Origin: Echiichthys vipera
Lineage: Eukaryota > Chordata > Actinopteri > Perciformes > Trachinidae
Assembly: GCA_963691815.1 (NCBI GenBank)
Contig: OY829645.1
Span: 40,666,094-40,730,093, forward strand
Length of the DNA stretch: 64,000 nt
Reading direction: 5' to 3'
In this document: in pieces, positions 1-9,848 of the stretch
Numbering within the stretch: the stretch's first letter is position 1
How the letters are laid out: each line of letters begins with the position of its first letter
Made by a program: the position numbers and the translations under genes
The notes under the pieces: generated by a model
The model's input: only the letters and a program-made list of their open reading frames with translations
Database searches by the model: none
What the model was told of the DNA's origin: nothing

Positions 1-1676
1 GGAGGAGCTGGCGGCAATGCGGCTGATGAAAGGGATGACTACAGGGAGTGATCTCTTCAAGGAGGTAAATGCGTGCATGGACACACTTGGACTGAAATGG
101 GACAGACTGGCAGGTGTCACAACGGACGGTTGTCCGAATCTCACAGGGAAAAATGTCGGACTTTTAAAACGTATGCAAGATAAAGTAACTGAAATCGACG
201 CAGATCAGAAATTGGTGTTTTTGCATTGTATTATTCACCAACATGTGTTGTGCAAGTCAGTGCTAAAAATTAACCATGTCGTTGATGTTGTTACTAAAAT
301 AGTAAACTTCATCAGGTCACGAGCATTGAATCACAGACAGTTTGTCGCACTTCTGGAGGACCATGAGTCTGAGCATAGTGACATAGGCTACCACACAGCT
401 GTCAGATGGCTCAGCCTGGGCAAAGTGCTAACAAGAGTTTGGGACCTGAAAACAGGGATTCAAGAGTTTTGTGAGAAGAAAGGCAAAGACATCCCAGAGC
501 TCTCAGATGAGAACTGGATGGCAGATTTTGCATTTGCTGTTGATGTGACTGCACTGATGAATGACCTGAACACCAAACTGCAAGGCAGGGGCCTTTTGTC
601 CATGAAATGCACACCCTGGTGAAGGCTTTCCTGAGAAAGATTAGGTTTCTTTCGAGCCAACTGGAGAGCAACAATCTCACTCACATGCAAACACTGAAAG
701 AAGTCACACCATCAGCTGATCACCTCCGCAGGTACTCATCCATGTTAGGAGCATTGCATTGTGAGTTTTCAAGGAGATTTGAAGATCTCAGAACAATCGA
801 GGATGAAATGTACATGATTTCCTCTCCATTTACCTGCAATGTGGTTGATGCACCCACTGATGTGCAGCTGGAACTCTTTGATCTGCAGTCTGATGCAGTA
901 CTGGCAGAGCACTTTAAATCAGGATCTCTGCTGGATTTCTACTCTTCTCTCAAGGAGGAGAACCTTTCAAACATGAAGAGACATGCTCAGAAGATGTTGG
1001 TTCTCTTTGGCTCCACCTACATATGTGAACAAACGTTTTCAATGATGAAGTTTACAAAATGCAGGCATAGATCCTCTCTCACTGACGATCATCTGTCAGC
1101 TGTGCTTCGCATCTCCACCTCAGACATTCAACCTGACTTTGATGCACTCGTTAAAGCCCAGCAGAGACTAGATTTCTCTCACTGAACAAGAAAAAAGAAT
1201 TTAATAATGTAAGAAGGTGGAAGTTTTAAAGCATGTTTTTATGGTTGAGTTGTGCATGATTTTAATTGTAGTGTGGTTATTTTTATTTGCATGTTTAGTG
1301 TGTTTTTATGATGTTGTTTTAGTGATTTATTTATTTCATTACATGCTTTTTTTCAGAGATATCGATTACCTGATTGCCTGCGTCAAAGTTTATTGGATAA
1401 ATGTCACAGATGGTAAAAAAACGTTCACATTTTGTTTACCATTGTTTTGGGAAAATTTGATTGAATAAATGACATTTTTTGCAAGGCAAACTCACTTTTT
1501 CATTGCTTAATTATGATATATACTCTTACCAGCTTGTCAAAACAATGCTATTTACTGCTTTTTATAAAGAAATACAATTAATAATATGAAGAATTGAGTT
1601 CAGCCTTTTGGCCGGCCCTCCACAATATTTTCAGTTTCTCATGTGGCCCCATAGAAAAAAGAATTGCCCACCCCTG
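1..1676 (+). mobile_element. hAT-family DNA transposon, right-hand part, with broken transposase gene
   Basis: Seen: coding sequence open from the window edge (frame of base 2) to 622, continuing in another frame at 607-1185. The break is best explained by one lost T in the T-run at 594-597. Then comes an AT-rich tail and a terminal sequence ending in CCCACCCCTG at 1676, the complement of a hAT-like CAGGGGTGGG end. The last ~50 codons hold the hAT C-terminal dimerisation region (LFGSTYICEQTFS ... RSSLTDDHLSAVLRIS). The protein resembles the transposase-derived part of GTF2IRD2-like and ZBED-like proteins annotated in fish. The left end lies outside the window. Predicted 8-bp target duplication on this side is ATATAGGT (1677-1684). 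A dead copy is likely. Confidence 0.85.
17..1185 (+). pseudogene. hAT transposase (GTF2IRD2-like), frameshifted
   Basis: Two overlapping open stretches, 17-622 and 607-1185, together give about 390 residues of one hAT transposase. The first ATG at 17 is not the true start: the frame is open back to the window edge. The first part carries motifs of the RNase H-like catalytic core (GVTTDGCPNLTGKN, HCIIHQHVLC). The second part carries the hAT dimerisation domain and stops at 1183-1185. A one-base deletion near 594-598 joins the two frames. Function would be transposon excision and integration, but the frameshift argues for a non-functional copy. I could not judge whether related domesticated genes exist elsewhere in this genome. 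Confidence 0.85.
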
Positions 1677-2218
1677 ATATAGGTCTTTAGTTGGCTAATA
1701 CCTCTGGATGAAGACTGGGCTTTTTAAGAAGAGGTTTAATCACAGCTACTTTTAAAGACTGTGGTACATAACCTGCTGATAAAGACATGTTAATCATATC
1801 TAATACAGGAGTGCTAACTAAAGGTTACACCTCCTTTAGTAACCTAGTTGGGATAGAGTCTAGGAGACAAGTAGAAGGTTTTGATGCTGAAATAGTAGAG
1901 GTTAATTTGTTAAGGTCAACTGTAGAAAAGCAGTCCAAGACTATATCAGGTCACACAGTTGTTTCTAAGGTTCCCGGATTTGAAGAAACATTGGTGCCAA
2001 CCGAGGTGATTTTGTCTCTAATAGTTAATGATAATAATTTTATCATTAAAGAAGGTTATGAAGTCACTACTACTGAGGGTTATATGAATACATGGCTCAA
2101 TAGAGCTGGGCTCTCTGTCAGCCTGGTTGTAGTGCTGAACAGAAATCTACAATGGTTCTTATTCTCCTCTATTAAGGATGAGTAACAGGCTGCTCTGGCA
2201 TTACGGAGGGCCTTCCAT
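1677..2218 (-). mobile_element. L2-like LINE, reverse transcriptase N-terminal fragment
   Basis: Reading the minus strand gives a decayed but recognisable start of a fish LINE reverse transcriptase: an LLDSIPTRLLKEV-like segment (about 1815-1870), then SLSAGYVPQSLKVAVIKP, LLKKPSLHPEVLAN and a final RP immediately next to the hAT end at 1676. In-frame stops are present (one inside the NYRP-type motif). The fragment is cut exactly where the hAT element begins, so the hAT inserted into this LINE and the rest of the reverse transcriptase should lie on the far side, outside the window. Confidence 0.75.
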
Positions 2219-2990
2219 CAGTGACGTGCAGTGAGGGTTGTTGTTGGGGAGGCACTGACTCACAAGTCAGATTTACAAACATACAGTAGGATGCCAATAG
2301 GATAGGATGAGACAATAAGAGAGAATATGAGCAAATAGGATGCTGAAAACCATTTTAAAACCAGTGCCACTTTATATTGCAGTATATCTTACCTTTACTG
2401 TAAATGACTGTATATTGCAGTATATCTTACCTTTACTTGTTAATGACTTCGTGCTTTGACTGAAAGTCCAGCTTTGAAAAATTTCTTAGTTTAGAAATCA
2501 AATCCTCCATTTTCAGGGCGAGAAATGACAGCTTGTCCTAAGCTCTACAGCATAGCACAGCACACTTCTTGTGTTTACTTTTTGCACACAGGTTAGAGTT
2601 CACCGTGACCTAGCTGGTGGCAAGCGATCAGGCTGCTCACTATCGCCACCCTACTTGAGGCAGAGGTACTGCCTGCCTCAAGGCATGTGGATTTATGTTT
2701 TATATCAATAAGATGTAAATATTAGACACATACGTAAAATACATTACTGAACACCATGGAAAAGAAGACGTATACTATTAATTGTGTCCTCAACCATCAT
2801 ATTGGAAACATACACAGAAATGGGAACAATCACGCGCCATTGGCACGCTCACAATTTAGTGCAACGCAATTTACTTTCCAATTTTCGCGATACTTTAATA
2901 TTTAATTTAATTTAATTTAATTTAATTTAATTCACAGGTTTGTGAGTTATACCACGGAGCTAACTTCCTCTGTTTCATTATCTTTTTTTT
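2219..2990. other. Probable insertion between two LINE fragments
   Basis: LINE-like sequence stops near 2218 and resumes near 3000. Between them the sequence begins CAGTGACGTGCAGTGAGG, which looks like a hAT-type end, and includes a (TTTAA)n run. No matching far end or 8-bp target duplication was found, so the identity is uncertain. No gene is visible here. Confidence 0.35.
2901..2932. repeat. (TTTAA)n simple repeat
   Basis: About six perfect 5-bp units of TTTAA in a row. Confidence 0.9.
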
Positions 2991-2999
2991 TAAAGAAGC

Positions 3000-3760
3000 A
3001 ACAGAGGTGTTGTTCGTAGTGAGCCTGCAACCCTTTCAACAAGGTGATCAATTTCAGAGAAACTAACGTTAGTACAGGAATCTTGAATATTAGGACAAGG
3101 CAATAAATTAAATGCAGATGGAATCACTTCCTTAAATTTAGTGACAGCATCAGATAAACATCTAGTGTTGTAACTTTTGCCCAGAGGTGAGTTGTCCTGT
3201 AATATGAATTCAAAAGTTAAATAAATAATGGTCTGATAAAATAGGATTCTGTGGAAAGACTATTAAGTCATTTATTTCCTTACCATAAGCCAAAACGAGG
3301 TCCATGGTGTGATTGAAACAGTGAGTAGGTTTATGTACACTCTGACTAAAACCAATCGAATCTAATCGAGGGATGAACGCAGTACTAAGGCAATTATTGT
3401 CAACGTCCACGTGAATATTTAAATCTCCTACAATGATTACTTTATCAGATTTAAGGACTAAATTTGACAGAAACTTTGAGAATTCAGACAGAAATTTAGA
3501 GTATGGACCAGGAGCACGGTACATTATAACAACTATAATTGGCTGCACAGTTTTGCAGGTTGAATGTGAGAGACAAAGAGCAATGCTTTTATATAAATTA
3601 TAATTTAGTTTAGGTTTAGGGTTGATTAATAGGCCTGAGTCATAAATATCTGCAACGCCTACTCCTCGGCCACTGCCTCAAGGAATATGAGTATTAATAT
3701 GACTTGGAGGAGTGGATTCATTTAGGCTAACATATTCTTCATGACACAAACAGGTTTCAG
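3000..3760 (-). mobile_element. L2-like LINE, endonuclease domain fragment
   Basis: The minus strand at 3210-3548 is open for 112 codons and carries endonuclease motifs of the exonuclease-endonuclease-phosphatase fold: VVIMYRAPG, VIIVGDLNIHVD, HKPTHCFNHTMDLVL and a terminal SDHYLF. The preceding ~200 bp (3549-3760) continues the same domain (CLTETCLCHEEYVSL, SGRGVGVADIY) with a stop. The 3000-3200 part corresponds to the linker before the reverse transcriptase. It is probably the same insertion as the fragment at 1677-2218, split by later insertions. Confidence 0.8.
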
Positions 3761-4034
3761 TCAGACAGAGTACATTGATATGGTTATCTGGTATCAGATA
3801 TTTTATTAATATAGCTTTAGATGGCAGAGATCTGATGTTTAAAAGTCCCTATTTTATTTATAGTTCTGCTGTATAGCTCCTCTTCTGTTAATTTTTGATT
3901 TAATTAATTTAGATGATTGCGAGGCACACAGCGTTTGTATAGGATACTGACCTGGAAAGTGCTCCACAGGGAGCGTGGAGAGGTTTGTAAGACTGCAACT
4001 CTGGTCTGGTTAGGGTTCAGGCCATCGTGTTTAA

Positions 4035-4190
4035 AAAGCCGGAAGCCTTAAGATGTATATATATACTGTATATATACTGTTTTATATTTCTGTTGTTGTT
4101 AAATATGTTGTTTGTATAGCTGGAGTTTGAAGCCAAAACTGGTTCCCCCTGGGATTATTAAAGTATTTCTGATTCTGAATCTGTTTTAGG
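4035..4190 (+). mobile_element. 3' tail of a fish LINE or SINE
   Basis: An AT-rich stretch with TATATA runs leads into GGGATTATTAAAGTATTTC and then a TGATTCTGA tail. This 3'-end signature is common in teleost LINE and SINE copies. No coding sequence is attached. Confidence 0.5.
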
Positions 4191-4195
4191 CACAC

Positions 4196-4560
4196 AGTGT
4201 CTCGTTGTTTAAGACAATTTGGACTGAAAGCCCACTCTGCAGAAATCTTGAATATTGAGACAAGGCTTTACATTGCAAATGGAAGCGCTTCCTTAAATTT
4301 AGATACAGCAAAATCAGATTGACATCTAGCGTAGAAACTTTTGCCTAAAGATGAGTTGTGCTGTAATACAAATTCATGTTATGAAATAATGGCCTGATAA
4401 AATAGGATTCTGTGGAAAGACTATTAAGTCTTTACTTACCATAAGCCAAAACAAGGTCGATGGTGTGATTAAAACAGTGAGTAGGTTTATTTACACTCTG
4501 ACTAAAACCAATCAAATCTAATAGAGAGATAAACGCGATACTAAGGATTTGTCAATAGGG
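4196..4560 (-). mobile_element. Second copy of the L2-like endonuclease region
   Basis: This stretch matches 3060-3410 almost base for base over several hundred positions (the same order of motifs from the linker into the endonuclease), with small deletions. It carries the same minus-strand orientation. It is shorter and more decayed than the first copy, ending in the middle of the endonuclease domain. Confidence 0.75.
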
Positions 4561-4729
4561 AGAAACAGTAGAAGTGCTTTCCAACTCCATCTCTGACTTG
4601 TTGTTTTTTTTACTTCATGTGGGAAATAATTCCTTAATTATGCAGAACCTTAATATAATTTAAACAAGCAAGTAATATATAATAACACCCCCTGTACAGT
4701 TGCCACAAATGGGGAAGTTATCTATAGAC

Positions 4730-4880
4730 CAAAAGAGACTTGTTGTATCGGGCTATAACCATGTTTATTGATGCTATAAAGGCAGATATTTTAACATGAT
4801 GGTCTATGGGATTGATTCACTTTTGGAGCCAGCCTCAAGCAGTTACTCAGGGAAATGTCATTTTTAGCACTTCAGTTCAC
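4730..4880. repeat. Non-autonomous DNA-element end (GATTCACTTTTGGAGCC family)
   Basis: Carries GTCTATGGGATTGATTC and ACTTTTGGAGCCAGCC, a sequence I associate with a dispersed short repeat in many teleosts. A related end with opposite features (CCTATGGGTGACATCAC) appears at 10895-11040. Boundaries were not determined. Confidence 0.4.
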
Positions 4881-5008
4881 AGAAGTTGCTGCTTGGTCCC
4901 ATCCAGTTGCTAAAAAGTCTCCAATGAGGATGAAATTAAAGCATTCATTGCAGGAAGAAATCTGGCAGATTTCCACAGTGAATCAGGCTCGTTTAAGTAA
5001 AATATTAA

Positions 5009-5430
5009 AGGTCTAGTATTATTTGCATGTGTTGTTTGATTGTAAAGCAGGTTAAGATGCTATATAAATACCGTGAAAATATCAAAACACTCAATCCCAA
5101 GAGAAATGCACACAGCCCCTATTTAGAAACTTCACCTCGAAATTAGCCGTCAGGGCTTCCGTCTGGTTGTCATGTCACAGCTATCCTAGATATGGGTAAA
5201 AATGGCTGTTACAATCATTCCCTGACTGTAATGACAGTGCCTGAAACTCCGAGCAATCAGAGCAGACTGGCCTTTAAGAGACAGGTGCAAGAATTGCGCA
5301 TTTCAGACAGAAAGTGAATACAAATATATTCAGACAGACAGTATGAGAAAATTTGTTTCTGAACATTAAAGCATGGAGACATTTTCTATTAGAATCACAA
5401 AATACAAGTTTGATATTCACATCCATATAA
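5009..5430 (+). mobile_element. TTAA-target (Kolobok/T2-like) MITE, truncated copy
   Basis: Begins AGGTCTAG directly after TTAA (5005-5008). Its interior aligns with the full copy at 31293-31755: shared blocks include GATTGTAAAGCAGG, a TATAAATACYGTGAAAATAT block, AATTGCRCA, and ATATTCAGACAGACAG. The right end (GGGCCCT then TTAA) is missing. Confidence 0.65.
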
Positions 5431-6030
5431 TTATGCCATTGTTTCTGATGTTTCTCTCACCTAACCTCATGATTTAATGTTAATCACTGCCTATCTGACT
5501 ACCTATGTTCCCATACTCTGGGTGTCTGAGCCCCAGAATGTTTAACTTTAAAACTTTTAATCAAGTCATATTTTTCTTTAAAAAAAAAGATAAGGTTTTA
5601 GAAAGAAAGCAAACATACATGTGAAAAGTCAGTTTATTTGGCAAACCCTCAGAGTTCATCATTACCTTTGGGTTGAGAGGAAAAGACATATAAAACTGAT
5701 CAGTGAGCATCTTGCTGCAGATTTGATCACACTTAACAAACAGACCCATCTGTTACATGACTAGTTTAACCAACAACTAACAGATATTTGTCATTATCAT
5801 ACATTTATTCATACATATGTAAAGTAGACTGAAGAATAACATTCAAATAACATACAATACATATGAACTATTACATATTTACAAGATAAACTGCAAACAT
5901 TTGAGTGATCACACAGCATGTTGATGAATTTCTGAAAATTAGACAATTATTACTCATCATTTCACAAGATCAATTGTCACAAAACATCTTTGACCAAAAA
6001 GATCACATGCAATGAAATATCAGAACATAT

Positions 6031-6720
6031 ATACTGGAGATCAAAATTAGAGAACAAGGCACTTTAACAAAAAACCTTTATTTTGTGACAAAAACAGTGA
6101 GCAAAATTAGAGAACAGTTAACACCGAAGAGAAGATTTTAACAATGTTTTCTTAGGGCTTTCTTATGGCAACCTGTTTTGCAGTGTTACAGGGGTCATTG
6201 TCTTGCAGGAAAATTGTGGTCTGATTGGGGGACAATTTCAGTGAATGTATTGCATGTTGCTGAGGGAGGTTCACATAAACATTTGCATTCACTCTGCCAT
6301 GATAACATCCCCCACACCATGTTACTTCCTCCTCCAGCCTTTTTGAGGAACTTAAATGAATCTGTGTCCTTGTAAAGTTTCAATCTTCTTGAAATCACAG
6401 ACTGTGAACGTCGAACCTCTCTCTCTGATGGCTGAGAGGGTCATCCCTTTGGCCTTCATCTAGACAACCTGCTTTCGCAGGGTTTCAGTCCCCTTAGAGC
6501 TGCTCGCCATCTTGTAACCAGGAGAACTGCAGATAAATAGGGTGTGTCCAACTATTAAGTAAATTGTCACCAGGTGCAGATTAACACCAATAACTGGGAG
6601 GGCTCTTAAAGTTTTCTCTAATTTAGCGCACTGCTTTTTTCACAAAATAAACATTTTTGATGAAGTGCCTTTGGTTATTTAAAAAAAAATCATGCTAGTA
6701 CAGCAGTGGTATAGCCACAG
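6031..6720 (-). mobile_element. Tc1-like transposon relic with transposase fragment
   Basis: The left edge carries the terminal motif GGAGATCAAAATTAGAGAAC. The minus strand at 6195-6398 encodes part of a Tc1/mariner transposase, with ISRRLKLYKDTDSFKFL followed by KAGGGSNMVWGMLSW, the block that precedes the catalytic aspartate in Tc1 proteins. Upstream on the same strand (6400-6510) further transposase-like sequence runs with frame breaks. Near 6600 a complementary CTCTAATTT end appears. The copy is internally deleted and cannot be active. Confidence 0.75.
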
Positions 6721-7535
6721 CTGATATTCTATCACATTCTGAACATACTGATATTTAGCAGGTAAAATGTTTAACATGTTCACTGTCTATGTTTGGTGTT
6801 ACCATGCTAACATTTGGGGACTAATGTCTGAGATAAATTCACACAAAACCTCAAATGTGGACCTCATCGTGGAAGTATAGGAAAAGTCCGTGGATCAGCA
6901 AAGTCAATAAGGATTCATTCTCTGAGGGCCGTGAATGTCTGTCGATTTTGTGCTAATCCATCAAGTTTATTTTGAGATATTTCATTGAATAAGTCAAAAC
7001 TTTGACCTGCTGGTAGCGATTTAGGAGATTCATCGGATGATCACTGCCGTCAAAAGTCACCCTAAGTGAACATGAATTTCTGTGCAAAATTTAATGTCAA
7101 TCTATCCAGTGGATGTTATGATATTTCAGTTTGAACTAAAGTGGTGGACCAACATCGACAGACAGACCACCATCTCTAGAACCACCATTAGCATGGCCAA
7201 AAAATATCTATCAATCCTTTGATATTTGAAAATTATGTGTTATGTTTAAGTGACTTTATAGCTGCTGTTAAGTCAATTTTTCGCTGTAAAATCCCTGTAA
7301 AGACTTTTGGTGTGTGAGTTTCTACATGAAAGTATTTCATAGATTGTTCATTTCTACAATGTGGTCTCACAATGATGCTGTCAATACAGGGATTTGTAGT
7401 TCTGCTTTTATGTTTGTCCTCCCACTTATGAGAGGAAATCAATACAGTAAGTCTTTCTCATGAGGGAACCATATTGTTATACCATGTTCAACAAGCTGGT
7501 TTGATATAAAATAAGTATCCGAGGCATCAGCACTT
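6721..7535. other. Intergenic, no gene seen
   Basis: AT-rich sequence downstream of the receptor gene. It must contain the 3' untranslated region of that minus-strand gene, but no poly(A) signal could be placed with confidence. No convincing coding sequence on either strand. Confidence 0.5.
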
Positions 7536-8847
7536 TTATCTGTAATCTGACAGATTCTTAAGGCTGATGTACATGGAGCTGACCATTGTGGCCTCCTCCT
7601 GGACGGACTCTTTCAGATCACGCTGATCCACACACACCAGAGCCACCAGTGCCTTGGGCAGCTTCCCACTGAACAGTAGGTAGATGCAGGGGTTTGCACA
7701 GCTGTTCAGACTGGCCAGCAGCATCAAGATGGTGAAGGTTGCAGCTGGAAACACAGAGAGAAAATGTGAAAGAAAAATCCAACAGTGCCTTTAATTCTGA
7801 CAGTATGATCTATTTTCCTGGGGAGAATAAACACTGGAGATCAAAATTAGAGACCAAGTTACAAATACTTGATTCATCTGAAATGTTATTCTTTATTGTT
7901 CAGAGTTTGTCCAGTAGCCTAATGACACTCAGATTAGACATGCCATGTGTGCTTAGGTGAGAATGTATGTTTTTAATCTTACTTTGAGTTGGCGCCTCAA
8001 CGTCCCAGACTGACCAGAGCTGCACGGTAAAGAAAGGCGTCCAGCAGATGATGTAGGCAAGCACGATGACCACGGTCATCTTCACCGTCTTGACCCTTGC
8101 TTTGGACACCCCTGCCACGCTGCTGGCCCTTGAGGGCAGCGGATTACTGGCCGCCTCTGCGGCGTGGTGCGTCTTCATGTGGAGGTTAATGCGCACGGTG
8201 CGGCAGATGCGCACCTGGCACACGATCACCGCGAAAATGGGCAGGACAAATATCACCAGAGTCGTCCAGGTAACATAGGCTCTCGGTCCCCACGGCTTGA
8301 TGAACTGCGCCCAGCAGTCGTACACACCGGGAGCGACCTCGACCCGAGAGAAGATGAAGATCTGCGGGAGGCTGCCGATGAGAGAGACGCACCAGGCGGC
8401 GCTCACCGGACCGTTCCAGCGCGCCCTAGGTTTCTGGAAAGTCACCATGGGGTTGCATATAGCTTGATATCGGTCTATCGTCATCACTACGATCATATAA
8501 GTGGAGGCAAACATCCCGACCACCTGCAGGTACTTCACTACGCGACACAATATATCTGGCCCGACAAATCTGTCAGTGATGTCCCACATGAGTTGTGGAC
8601 AAACTTGGAAGAACGTGACCACCAGATCGGCGACGCACAGGTGGAGAACGAAGACGCGCATCCTGGAGAGCCGCTTCCTCCGCTTCCACAGCACCAACAA
8701 GAGACCGACGTTTAGGATTCCTGCAGTGACGAAGATGACGGACAGAAGAGCTATTTCCACTTGAGCCAAGCGGTCATCACGCTGCTCATCCCCAGGTAGT
8801 ACACTGTCCAAAGTGATGTTACTGATATTTACAACGAACCATACCAT
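7536..8847 (-). CDS. avpr2: V2-type vasotocin/vasopressin receptor (class A GPCR)
   Basis: Two coding exons, 8847-7983 and 7744-7536, with a GT/AG intron of 238 bp and matching phase, encode 357 residues. Seen: start ATG with an in-frame stop just upstream; two N-glycosylation sites (N7, N10); seven hydrophobic segments; Cys101 and Cys178 positioned for the extracellular disulfide; DRY at 125-127; CWTP at the start of helix 6 face; NPCIY at 306-310; a short tail ending DYR. Family knowledge: the DCWA-x-F-x-x-PWGxRxYVTW stretch in the second extracellular loop and the LMLLASLNSC run in helix 7 are those of V2 receptors, which couple to Gs and raise cAMP in response to vasotocin. The intron between helices 6 and 7 sits where this receptor family has it. 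Teleosts have several V2-like paralogues; I cannot say which one this is (avpr2aa, avpr2ab, V2B- or V2C-type). Confidence 0.9.
7830..7925. mobile_element. Tc1-like terminal fragment inside the receptor intron
   Basis: The sequence ACTGGAGATCAAAATTAGAG and the following ~80 bp match the ends of the Tc1-like copies at 6031, 19090 and 47108. It fills over a third of the 238-bp intron. Confidence 0.7.
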
Positions 8848-9848
8848 GCTTTAACCACAGATAGAGCAACGAGTAGCTGAAGTCCGTTAGATCACCATTT
8901 CAGGCCGATTCAAACGGAAGTGGGATTATTTAAAAAATGCAAAAAAAAAAAAGTAGTAAACAGGCAGCCTGGAATTCGACTTTTACCAATGTCATCAAAA
9001 GGTAGTTCCTAGGGGGGTAATGTGAGAGCCTAGTGGATGAATGTCCAGCAGCAACAAGTGTTGAGAGTATCCAGGCATAAAGTGCAGTGTTGTGAGAGCA
9101 GGGGGCTTTATATCTTCAGATCTCTGCATGAGGGAGGAGCAAGCTCACAACACTGAAGACATACAAGTGGAGTAGATGCAAACGTAAAGCGTTCTCTTAA
9201 ATAATCACGTCAGTCTTAGTTGGGCTTTTCATGCATTTATTGGATAGGACAGCTCAGATTGACAGGAAACAGGAGTGAGAGGGGGAGGTGACATGAATCA
9301 AAGGGCCGCAGGTGGGAATCCTATCCTGGCCGCTCAAACAACTGAGCCACCAGGCATCCCCTAAATGAAAGACCGTTTTATAGAATATTTTTTTAAAGTA
9401 AACAGCAAATAAATAATACACAACTGCCGTTAAACTGTAAAGAACACCAAAGTAATCAAAACCAAACTTCTGCTTTTCAATACGGTTTTAAATATTAAAA
9501 TAATTTTCTATAATAACTGAGAATCAGTATAACAGGGCGCAAGCAATTTGCTCTGTAATAACACTGAAATTAAAACAATGAAATCTGTGGTCATTGTTCA
9601 GTAAATATTTAATGATATGTTGGCAGCTGTGATGCTGCAAGCGTGTGGTCTCTTTACATCACGATGCAGGGGAACAAAAGTGGCTCTGAACTAATTCAGA
9701 ATGAAATTGCATTCATCAGCGGCTATGAACATTCTTGTCATGTCCTTTCTCAACAATATGCAGCAGTCTGCTCAATCAATACCTGTACACAATTACTCTG
9801 TCACATGTCCAGGCAATTATTGTTGCCCATAACCGTTTTTCTCCTCAT
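8848..9848. other. Intergenic region upstream of the V2-type receptor, downstream of trnt1
   Basis: Contains the receptor promoter (minus strand) and the end of trnt1. Apart from the SINE at 9225-9361, no coding sequence or clear regulatory motif was recognised. A possible ATTAAA on the minus strand near 9608-9613 could serve trnt1 polyadenylation. Confidence 0.4.
9225..9361 (-). mobile_element. tRNA-derived SINE
   Basis: Read on the minus strand, it starts GGGGATGCCTGGTGGCTCAG, a degenerate tRNA-like head with an A-box-like TGGCTCAGTTG, then a worn B-box-like region (GGATAGGATTCCC), a body with CTGCGGCCCTTTG and CTCCCCCTCTCAC, and a tail TGTCCTATCCAATAAATGCA. I recognise this layout as a widespread acanthomorph tRNA-related SINE. 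It lies between trnt1 and the receptor gene. Confidence 0.75.

Noticed and set aside
1217..1468. 83-codon open frame after the hAT transposase
   Set aside because: Lies in the AT-rich 3' part of the transposon, is hydrophobic low-complexity, and has no known counterpart.
8164..8715. 183-codon plus-strand open frame opposite the receptor gene
   Set aside because: It mirrors the GC-rich receptor exon, has no recognisable domain, and the minus-strand frame is clearly the gene.
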